A stretch of 39,847 nucleotides of DNA from positions 1-39,847 of the forward strand of contig SVKJ01000013.1 in NCBI GenBank assembly GCA_015068525.1, in the 5' to 3' direction. Shown one piece after another: positions 13,679-20,497 of the stretch (positions within the stretch are counted from its first letter, which is position 1; each line of letters opens with the position of its first letter). The position numbers were made by a program, and so were the translations under genes. Origin of the DNA: Oscillospiraceae bacterium. GTDB lineage: Bacteria; Bacillota; Clostridia; UMGS1840; HGM11507. The notes below the pieces were generated by a model that saw only the letters and a program-made list of their open reading frames with translations, was not told the DNA's origin and searched no databases.

Positions 13679-14917
13679 ATGAACTTTACCGAAAAAATTT
13701 CAAAAGTCGATTTAGAATTGGCACAAGCCATTGAAAAAGAAGTTGCAAGGCAAAGAGGTAATATTGAACTTATCGCATCAGAAAACTTTGTTTCCGAAGC
13801 AGTTTTAGAAGCAGTTGGTTCACCTCTTACAAATAAATATGCAGAAGGTTATCCTGGAAAAAGATATTACGGCGGTTGTGAATGTGTTGATATCGCAGAA
13901 GATTTAGCAAGAGAAAGAGCAAAGAAACTTTTTGGTTGCGACCACGTTAACGTTCAGCCTCACTGTGGTGCTGCTGCTAATACTGCAGTATATTTTGCAA
14001 TGTTAAATCCTGGCGATACAATTCTTGGTATGAACCTTGCTCACGGTGGTCACTTATCCCACGGTAGCCCTGTAAATATAAGTGGTAAATATTATAATGT
14101 CATTCCTTACGGAATAGATGATAATACTCACAGAATAGATTATGAAGAAGTAAGAAGACTTGCATTAGAACATAAACCAAAAATGATAGTTTGCGGTGCA
14201 AGTGCATATCCAAGAATTATAGATTTTGCAAAGTTCTCAGAAATTGCAAAAGAAGTTGGCGCATATTTAATGGTTGATATTGCTCATATTGCAGGTTTAG
14301 TTGTTGCAGGACTTCATCCAAACCCTGTACCTTATGCTGACTTTGTTACAACTACCACTCACAAAACTCTTCGCGGCCCAAGAGGCGGTATGATTATGTG
14401 TAAGGAAGAATACGCTAAAGCAATAGATAAAGCAGTATTCCCAGGTCTTCAGGGTGGTCCTTTAATGCATGTTATCGCAGGTAAAGCAGTATGCTTTAAA
14501 GAAGCATTGTCTGACGAATTTAAAGAATATCAGACTCAGGTCGTTAAAAATGCAAAAGCACTTGCCGAAGGATTGGTGGCCGAAGGCTTTGATTTAGTAT
14601 CAGGCGGTACGGATAATCACTTAATGTTAGTTGATTTAAGAAACTTTAAAATAACAGGTAAAGAAGCAGAAAAAAGACTTGACGAAGTTAATATCACAGT
14701 TAATAAAAATGCTATTCCTAATGACCCTGAAAGTCCATTCGTTACAAGCGGTATAAGAATAGGTACACCTGCTTCAACATCCCGTGGATTTAAAGAAGAA
14801 GATATGAAAGTTGTTGCAAAACTTATTGCTTTAACTTTAGGCGAAAACTTTGAAGAAAAGAAAGAAGAAATCAGAGCCGAAGTTAAGAAACTTACAGATA
14901 AACATCCATTATATTAA
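13679..14917 (+). CDS. glyA: Serine hydroxymethyltransferase
   Basis: PLP enzyme that interconverts serine and glycine and charges tetrahydrofolate with a one-carbon unit. 412 residues, usual length. Seen: the N-terminal QRGNIELIASENFVSEAVLEA, NKYAEGYPGKRYYGGCE, VQPHCGAAANTAVY, DIAHIAGLV, the PLP lysine in TTTHKTLRGPRGGMI, FPGLQGGPLMHVIAGKAV and RIGTPASTSRG. Ribosome site AAAGGAG. Monocistronic. A MITE-like repeat starts three bases after its stop codon and stands between the gene and its terminator. Confidence 0.98.
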   Translation: MNFTEKISKVDLELAQAIEKEVARQRGNIELIASENFVSEAVLEAVGSPLTNKYAEGYPGKRYYGGCECVDIAEDLARERAKKLFGCDHVNVQPHCGAAANTAVYFAMLNPGDTILGMNLAHGGHLSHGSPVNISGKYYNVIPYGIDDNTHRIDYEEVRRLALEHKPKMIVCGASAYPRIIDFAKFSEIAKEVGAYLMVDIAHIAGLVVAGLHPNPVPYADFVTTTTHKTLRGPRGGMIMCKEEYAKAIDKAVFPGLQGGPLMHVIAGKAVCFKEALSDEFKEYQTQVVKNAKALAEGLVAEGFDLVSGGTDNHLMLVDLRNFKITGKEAEKRLDEVNITVNKNAIPNDPESPFVTSGIRIGTPASTSRGFKEEDMKVVAKLIALTLGENFEEKKEEIRAEVKKLTDKHPLY

Positions 14918-14919
14918 AA

Positions 14920-15178
14920 TAGGGGCTGTTAAAAAACTCCAGACCGCAAAAAGTAGGGAATGACCTGTGTGTCATTATGATGAAAATATCACATTATGAT
15001 TAGTATATAAGATTGTGTTGTATCAAGGTAAAGATTTTTTGCAAAAATCTTTGAAAATAAACAACTTTTTGCTATGAACAAACTTAGCCACTCGACGTAC
15101 TTAGTACGCCTTCGGGTGACCCAAAATCGGAGATTTTGGCTAAGTTTGTCCATTCTGAAGCTTTTTTCCTATCCCCTA
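14920..15178. repeat. MITE-like intergenic repeat, copy 1
   Basis: About 255-bp element with terminal AGGGG (14921-14925) and CCCCT (15173-15177), flanked on both sides by AAT, a possible 3-bp target duplication. It aligns with copy 2 (16508-16842) at both ends: AGGGG.CTGTTAAAA..CCAGACCG on the left, and TCCA.TCTGAA...TTTCCTATCCCCT on the right. Both hold an identical 29-nt block (15088-15116). Nested hairpins fill it: 15030-15052, a 12-bp outer stem 15078-15089/15138-15149, and 15121-15139 inside that. There is no ORF of note. It occupies most of the 350-bp gap between glyA and rarA. Confidence 0.75.
15088..15116. repeat. 29-nt repeat core, copy 1
   Basis: Identical over 29 nt to 16744-16772. 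The centre is the palindrome CGTACTTAGTACG followed by CCTTCGGG. Confidence 0.85.
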
Positions 15179-15181
15179 ATG

Positions 15182-15224
15182 AGGAGATGTTTGAAAAGAT
15201 TGCTTTTTAAACATCTCCTTTTTA
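15182..15224 (+). terminator. Terminator (probably the original glyA terminator)
   Basis: AGGAGATGTTT (15182-15192) pairs with AAACATCTCCT (15209-15219), with T at 15219-15223. Without the repeat it would stand only a few bases behind the glyA stop codon. Confidence 0.8.
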
Positions 15225-15269
15225 GACTAAATTAATTATGAATTACGCATTGTGAGGAGGGAAGAAAAA

Positions 15270-16520
15270 TTGAAACCATTAGCGGACAGAATCCGTCCAA
15301 AATCTATTGACGAGGTTTTTGGTCAGGAGCATTTAATAGGCGAGGGAAAAATTATAAGGAATATAATTGAAACAAAGAAAATTCCAAATATGATTTTTTA
15401 CGGACCTCCGGGAACAGGGAAAACTACCATAGCCAATATTTTAGCCGATGTTTCAAATAAGAAACTTTATAAACTTAATGCAACCAATGCATCAGTTTCG
15501 GATATAAAAGATATTATCGGCGACTTAGGCGGCTTTGATGCTATGGGCGGAGTGCTTCTTTACTTAGACGAAATTCAGAACTTTAATAAAAAGCAACAGC
15601 AATCACTTTTATCCTTTATTGAAGATGGAAGTATTACTTTAATTGCATCTACTACTGAAAATCCATACTTTTATGTGTATAATGCAATTCTTTCCCGTTC
15701 AAGCGTGTTTGAATTTAAACCCCTCTCTGTTTCAGATATAAAAAAAGCAGTTGACAGGGCTGTTAAAATATTAAACGAAGAAAATAATGTTTCCTTTTCA
15801 CAAGATGCAATAAACCATATTGCAGAAGTATGCGGAGGAGATGTCCGTTCTGCAATAAATATGGTGGAACTTTTAACATTTTCTAAAAGAGATGAAAGTG
15901 AAATCACGCTTTCCGAAGTGGAAGATGCTATATTTAAAAAATCATTAAAATTTGATAAGTCGGACGATAATCATTATGACATTTTAAGTGCCTTCCAAAA
16001 ATCAATAAGAGGAAGTGACGAAAATGCAGCCCTTCATTATCTTGCCCGTCTTATCGAAGGCGGGGATATTAAATCTGCAATAAGAAGGTTACTTGTTATA
16101 GCAAGTGAAGATATAGGACTTGCCTATCCTCAGGCTGCAAGTATAGTAAATTCACTTTGTAATTCTGCCTTGATGTTAGGGCTTCCCGAAGCGCGAATTC
16201 CGCTTGCCGAGGCTGTAATTCTTCTTGCCACTTCTCCAAAATCGAATTCGGTTATATGTGCAATAGATGATGCAATTTCCGATATAAAAAATAAAGACTG
16301 CGGAGATATCCCTCTTAATCTTAAAGATGCTCACTATCAAGGTGCATCTAAACTTGGTAGAGGTCTTACCTATAAATATCCCCATTCTTTCGAAAATAAT
16401 TATGTTTCCCAACAGTATCTTCCTGATAATATTAAGAACGCAAAATATTATCAACCGGGAAATAATAAGATGGAAAAGGCAACGGAGGAATATTGGAAGA
16501 AGATAAAAGGGGAATGTTAA
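15270..16520 (+). CDS. rarA: Replication-associated recombination protein RarA (MgsA/WRNIP1 family AAA+ ATPase)
   Basis: Clamp-loader-like ATPase that acts at stalled replication forks. 416 residues. Family signatures are LADRIRPKSIDEVFGQEHL at the start, Walker A YGPPGTGKTT, Walker B LLYLDEIQNF, sensor 1 ASTTENP, the GGDVRSAINMVE sensor 2 region, and the C-terminal tetramerisation part (EGGDIKSAIRRLLVIASEDIGLA...YLP). The frame is open from a GTG at 15252, but that would place GAGGAGGGAAG inside the coding sequence. That sequence is the ribosome site for TTG 15270, which I take as start. The last four codons and the stop fall in the left end of repeat copy 2, so the C-terminus may have been altered by insertion. 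Confidence 0.93.
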   Translation: MKPLADRIRPKSIDEVFGQEHLIGEGKIIRNIIETKKIPNMIFYGPPGTGKTTIANILADVSNKKLYKLNATNASVSDIKDIIGDLGGFDAMGGVLLYLDEIQNFNKKQQQSLLSFIEDGSITLIASTTENPYFYVYNAILSRSSVFEFKPLSVSDIKKAVDRAVKILNEENNVSFSQDAINHIAEVCGGDVRSAINMVELLTFSKRDESEITLSEVEDAIFKKSLKFDKSDDNHYDILSAFQKSIRGSDENAALHYLARLIEGGDIKSAIRRLLVIASEDIGLAYPQAASIVNSLCNSALMLGLPEARIPLAEAVILLATSPKSNSVICAIDDAISDIKNKDCGDIPLNLKDAHYQGASKLGRGLTYKYPHSFENNYVSQQYLPDNIKNAKYYQPGNNKMEKATEEYWKKIKGEC

Positions 16521-16743
16521 AATCACCCAGACCGTGCAAATAGATAATAAATAACAAGATATAAAATCACAAAGAATAATTAAATGTGATTTGTTTCAAC
16601 CAAAAAACAAGGTATAAGAACCTCACAAAATATAACGAAATCAAAGATTTCTATATTTTGGAGAACCTTGTTACTCACAAGTTCGTAATAAATCGCTAAG
16701 AGCGATTTATGGAATTTAATTATTTGCACTTTGAATGAAAAAA

Positions 16744-16772
16744 CCACTCGACGTACTTAGTACGCCTTCGGG
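16744..16772. repeat. 29-nt repeat core, copy 2
   Basis: Identical over 29 nt to 15088-15116, with the CGTACTTAGTACG palindrome. Confidence 0.85.
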
Positions 16773-16778
16773 CTTATG

Positions 16779-16811
16779 GGAACAAACTAAAAAAAGTTTG
16801 TTCCTTTTTTT
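16779..16811 (+). terminator. Terminator carried by repeat copy 2
   Basis: GGAACAAACT (16779-16788) and AGTTTGTTCC (16795-16804) with an A loop and seven T behind. It is the first good terminator behind rarA and is absent from copy 1. Confidence 0.75.
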
Positions 16812-16885
16812 CGTCCAATCTGAACAATTTTTCCTATCCCCTGAAAAAGGCTGTAAAATAGTTAAACTATTTTAAAGTCTTTGTG

Positions 16886-16914
16886 TTTACATTGCAATGG
16901 TTTTGTGATATAAT
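16886..16914 (+). promoter_or_regulatory. Promoter of the type I restriction-modification operon
   Basis: TTTACA (16886-16891), a 17-bp spacer and TATAAT (16909-16914) with TG one base ahead of the -10. Start near 16921, some 68 bp before hsdM. Confidence 0.65.
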
Positions 16915-16988
16915 ATGTTGTGGAAAGTTGTTTGTAATGTTTTTATGAGGAATAATGAAAAAAATATGCGAAATAAGGAGTTTTACAG

Positions 16989-18485
16989 ATGATTACAGGT
17001 GAACTTAAAAATAAAATAGATGCACTATGGGATATATTCGCATCAGGCGGTCTTGTAAATCCGCTTGATGTTATTGAACAGATTACATATTTAATGTTTA
17101 TTCATGACCTTGATGCAACAGATAACACAAGAGCCAAAGAATGTGAAATGCTTAGTATTCCCCATAAAAGCATTTTTGAAGGGGAAATTCAGATAGGTGG
17201 GCGTAAGGTAGACGGTGAAATGCTGAAATGGTCTAAATTTAAAGACCTTCCTGCTTCGCAGATGTATTCTGTAGTTCAGGAATTTGTATTCCCTTTTATT
17301 AAAAATCTTCACGCAGATAAAGACAGTGCATATTCAAAATATATGGATGATGCTATATTTAAGTTGCCAACTCCATTGGTGCTTGATAAGGTAGTTTCAA
17401 GCCTTGATAATATCTATGAAATGATGAAAAAGTCGGAAGATGCTGATACCAGAGGCGATGTGTACGAATATCTTCTTAACAAGATTGCACAGTCAGGCTT
17501 AAACGGTCAGTTCAGAACCCCAAGACATATTATTAAAATGATGGTTGCTATGATGCAGCCAAAACCGGATGATATTATCTGTGATCCTGCCTGTGGTACA
17601 AGTGGATTTTTGGTAGCTGCAGGTGAATATTTAAAAGAAAATCACAGAACAGATATTTTCTATAACAAAGAGAAAAAAGACCATTATATGAACTCTATGT
17701 TCTTTGGCTACGATATGGACAGAACTATGCTCCGTATTGGTGCTATGAATATGATGACGCACGGAATTGACAGTCCGTTTATCGAATACCGTGATAGCTT
17801 GTCAGACCAGAATGCAGACAGAGAAAAATACTCTCTTATTCTTGCAAATCCACCATTTAAGGGGAGCCTTGATGCAGATATAGTATCTGCAGATTTGCTT
17901 AAAATATGTAAGACTAAGAAAACAGAACTTTTATTCTTAGCATTGTTTCTTCGTATGCTTAAAATTGGTGGCAGATGTGCCTGTATCGTTCCCGATGGTG
18001 TGCTTTTTGGCTCATCAACTGCACACAAAGCAATCCGTAAGGAGATTATAGAAAATAACCGCCTTGAAGCAGTTGTTTCCATGCCTTCTGGTGTATTTAA
18101 ACCCTATGCAGGTGTTTCTACTGCTATCCTTGTATTCACAAAAACAGGTCACGGAGGAACTGACAAGGTATGGTTTTATGATATGAAAGCAGACGGATAT
18201 TCTCTTGATGATAAGAGAACTCCTGTGGCAGAAAATGATATTCCTGATATTATAGAAAGATTTCACAATCTTGACAAAGAAACTGACAGAGCAAAGACAG
18301 AACAAAGCTTCTTTGTGGACAAGCAGGATATTGTAAATAACGATTACGACCTCTCTATCAATAAATATAAAGAGACAGAATATGTGCCTGTGGAATATCC
18401 TTCAACAGCCGAAATTATGGCAGACCTCCATGAACTTGAAATGGAAATAACCAAAGGCTTGGCAGAATTGGAGGAAATGCTGTGA
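16989..18485 (+). CDS. hsdM: Type I restriction-modification methyltransferase subunit
   Basis: N6-adenine methyltransferase subunit; with HsdS it forms the modification enzyme and with HsdR the restriction complex. 498 residues: an N-terminal helical HsdM_N domain (about 5-140), then the N6_Mtase domain with SAM motif I DPACGTSGF (199-207) and catalytic motif IV NPPF (287-290), GGRCACIVPDGVLFG, and a C-terminal helix (ELEMEITKGLAELEEML) for contact with HsdS. Ribosome site AAGGAG. The stop codon overlaps the ATG of hsdS as TGATG. Confidence 0.96.
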   Translation: MITGELKNKIDALWDIFASGGLVNPLDVIEQITYLMFIHDLDATDNTRAKECEMLSIPHKSIFEGEIQIGGRKVDGEMLKWSKFKDLPASQMYSVVQEFVFPFIKNLHADKDSAYSKYMDDAIFKLPTPLVLDKVVSSLDNIYEMMKKSEDADTRGDVYEYLLNKIAQSGLNGQFRTPRHIIKMMVAMMQPKPDDIICDPACGTSGFLVAAGEYLKENHRTDIFYNKEKKDHYMNSMFFGYDMDRTMLRIGAMNMMTHGIDSPFIEYRDSLSDQNADREKYSLILANPPFKGSLDADIVSADLLKICKTKKTELLFLALFLRMLKIGGRCACIVPDGVLFGSSTAHKAIRKEIIENNRLEAVVSMPSGVFKPYAGVSTAILVFTKTGHGGTDKVWFYDMKADGYSLDDKRTPVAENDIPDIIERFHNLDKETDRAKTEQSFFVDKQDIVNNDYDLSINKYKETEYVPVEYPSTAEIMADLHELEMEITKGLAELEEML

Positions 18486-19651
18486 TGGAGAAAGTAAGAT
18501 TAGGAGATGTATGTACCATTAAGGGTGGATACGCATTTAAAAGTGACCAATTTTCAACCGAAGGTGTTCCTGTGATACGTATCGGGAATATAACCAAAGA
18601 AGGCCTTACTATTGATGAAGATGTTTGTTATGATAAAAAATTTTGGAATGAAAATGATAGTTACAGAATAGCGAAAAACGATATTTTGATTGCAATGTCA
18701 GGTGCTACTGTTGGCAAATCATGCATTAACAACACCGAGAGGAATTTATTGTTAAATCAACGTGTTGCAGCTATTAACTGCGATAACAATATTAACTTAA
18801 AATATATTTTTTATAGTATAGGCTCCGAAAAATTTTCTAAATACATAATGACAAACTCTATTGGTTGTGCTCAACCTAACATCAGTTTAAAACAAATAGC
18901 GAATTTTGAGATACCTGCTGTTTGTCTAGAAGAACAAAATAGAATTGCTGACGAATTAGATAAAGTTACAGATGTAATTAACAAGCGCAAACAACAAATT
19001 TCAAAATTAGATGAACTTGTCAAAGCACGATTTGTCGAACTGTTTGGAGACCCAGTGGATAACCCAATGGAATGGGCAACAAAGCAATTACAAGAGCTTG
19101 TAACAGACGATTGCACAATTTCTTACGGAATTGTGCAAACTGGTGATGACCAAAAAGAAGGCATACCAGTATTACGCCCTGTTGATATTGTGAATCGTAT
19201 TCCTGTAAGGTCTGAACTCAAAAAGACTACCGAAGAAATATCCAACAAATACAAGCGCACCATTCTCAAAGGGCGTGAAATGCTGATAACAGTTCGAGCA
19301 AATATTGCAGATACGTGCATTGTTGGTGAAGAGTTTACTGGTTGTAATGTTGGTAGAGGTATCGTCCCGATTAGAACAAGAGAAGATGAAATGATTTTGG
19401 AGTTTTTGAAATACCAAATTGATTCAAAACACCTAAATGACAGTATTAAAGCACTTGCCAAGGGCATTACTCTAATCCAACTAAATATGGAAGATTTGAG
19501 AGAGGTAACGCTTATTGTGCCGCCTATTGAAAAGCAAAAATCTTTTGTCGAGTTTGCAAAACAGACCGACAAATCAAAATTGGAAGTACAAAAAAGTCTT
19601 GAAAAATTAGAACTTCTAAAAAAAGCACTAATGCAAAAATATTTTGGGTAG
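18485..19651 (+). CDS. hsdS: Type I restriction-modification specificity subunit
   Basis: DNA-recognition subunit that sets the target sequence. About 389 residues in the classical layout: target-recognition domain 1 (about 1-150, opening VRLGDVCTIKGGYAFKSDQF), a central conserved helix (NKRKQQISKLDELVKARFVE, then LFGDP), target-recognition domain 2 (about 195-360), and a distal helix (KSLEKLELLKKALMQKYFG). The two domains are unlike each other, so a bipartite asymmetric target is expected; the bases cannot be predicted. A GTG at 18482 is in frame; I chose the ATG one codon later because it overlaps the hsdM stop. The gene looks complete; no inverted hsdS fragment for phase variation lies nearby. 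Confidence 0.95.
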   Translation: MEKVRLGDVCTIKGGYAFKSDQFSTEGVPVIRIGNITKEGLTIDEDVCYDKKFWNENDSYRIAKNDILIAMSGATVGKSCINNTERNLLLNQRVAAINCDNNINLKYIFYSIGSEKFSKYIMTNSIGCAQPNISLKQIANFEIPAVCLEEQNRIADELDKVTDVINKRKQQISKLDELVKARFVELFGDPVDNPMEWATKQLQELVTDDCTISYGIVQTGDDQKEGIPVLRPVDIVNRIPVRSELKKTTEEISNKYKRTILKGREMLITVRANIADTCIVGEEFTGCNVGRGIVPIRTREDEMILEFLKYQIDSKHLNDSIKALAKGITLIQLNMEDLREVTLIVPPIEKQKSFVEFAKQTDKSKLEVQKSLEKLELLKKALMQKYFG

Positions 19652-19660
19652 GTGAAATAT

Positions 19661-20497
19661 ATGAGTGAAAATGAGATGATAGATATTACTAAGGAAGTAG
19701 CGAAAGAAATAGCAAAAGATGCGTATAATGATGCTGGAAAGCCAATAGCAAAACCAACAGGAGAATTAATGGGTTTAGTTCCGCGTGCAATTAAAGCAGC
19801 TCTGTCACCTTTGGAACAATGGATATTACAAAAAGAATATAATGTTGCAGAGACAAAAAGGTTGCTTGAGAAAAAATTAGAAAACATTTCTCCCGATTTA
19901 ATTGAATCCCCCGAGCCTTATATTGCAGTACCTACTTTGCAATATATAAGCTACTGCATGGATAACGAAGAACTCAGGGATATGTATGCTAACCTTCTTG
20001 CAAACTCTATGAATAAGGTTGTAAAAAATGGTGTTCATCCGGGTTTTGTGGAAATTATAAAACAACTATCTCCTGATGAGGCAAAAATTTTGCGATATTT
20101 ACATAGTAACCCCCTTGTCCCAGTTATTGGAATTAGGGTTCATAAGAAGCCAAAAGGGACGGTTGTAGTGGAACATTTGTTTACAAATATAACAGAACTT
20201 TGTGGCTGCGAAAACATCGGGGATTATCAAAAATATGTTGATAATTTAACTCGTTTGGGATTAGTAAATATACCACAAGATGAGTGCTTGTCGGATAAAA
20301 GAAAGTATGAAACTCTAACCAATCATCCATATATACTCAGAAGAAAGAGTGAACTTGAAATATTAGAGAGTGTATCAAAAGTCGATTTTGTAGAGGGACA
20401 TATAGAATTGACTCATTTAGGAACGAGCTTTTGTTCGATTTGTCTTGAAACTCATAGAACAGTTGTTGGTGATGTTGAGAAAGGAAAACACAAATGA
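19661..20497 (+). CDS. Abi-alpha family protein (DUF4393) inside the hsd operon
   Basis: About 278 residues. The N-terminus has a helical ITKEVAKEIAKDAYNDAGKP segment and the family-like stretch PTGELMGLVPRAIKAALSPLEQWI. The middle has ISPDLIESPEPYIAVPTLQYISY...ELRDMYANLLANSMNKVVKNGVHPGFVEIIKQLSPDEAKIL, the core of the Abi-alpha/DUF4393 family (VHP.F..IIKQLSPDEA). The C-terminal third looks like a winged-helix-type region. No membrane segment. AGGTG six bases before ATG 19661 decides the start over GTG 19652. It follows hsdS directly and overlaps hsdR by 4 bp (ATGA), so it is co-translated with the restriction system. The family is linked to phage abortive infection; its mechanism is not known to me. 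Confidence 0.82.
   Translation: MSENEMIDITKEVAKEIAKDAYNDAGKPIAKPTGELMGLVPRAIKAALSPLEQWILQKEYNVAETKRLLEKKLENISPDLIESPEPYIAVPTLQYISYCMDNEELRDMYANLLANSMNKVVKNGVHPGFVEIIKQLSPDEAKILRYLHSNPLVPVIGIRVHKKPKGTVVVEHLFTNITELCGCENIGDYQKYVDNLTRLGLVNIPQDECLSDKRKYETLTNHPYILRRKSELEILESVSKVDFVEGHIELTHLGTSFCSICLETHRTVVGDVEKGKHK

Larger units (their letters stand above)
16508..16842. repeat. MITE-like intergenic repeat, copy 2
   Basis: 335-bp relative of the repeat behind glyA. Left end AGGGG (16508-16512) lies inside the last codons of rarA, and the rarA stop codon is part of the shared sequence. Right end CCCCT is at 16838-16842. Shared with copy 1 are both ends and the 29-nt core. The interior differs and is made of successive hairpins: an imperfect long one at about 16598-16672, ATAAATCGCT/AGCGATTTAT near 16688-16710, and the terminator at 16779. 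Behind the right end, 16855-16873 is another small inverted repeat. No coding potential seen in the whole 16521-16988 gap. Confidence 0.7.

Noticed and set aside
16855..16873. AAAATAGTT/AACTATTTT as terminator of rarA
   Set aside because: One-base loop and no T run; the hairpin at 16779-16811 is a far better candidate.
18485..19651. Phase-variable hsdS locus
   Set aside because: No second hsdS, inverted hsdS fragment or site-specific invertase lies near the operon.
19123..19887. 254-codon minus-strand ORF over hsdS and the Abi-alpha gene
   Set aside because: Antisense shadow of two well-supported genes; Ser/Phe-rich translation without family marks and no ribosome site considered convincing.
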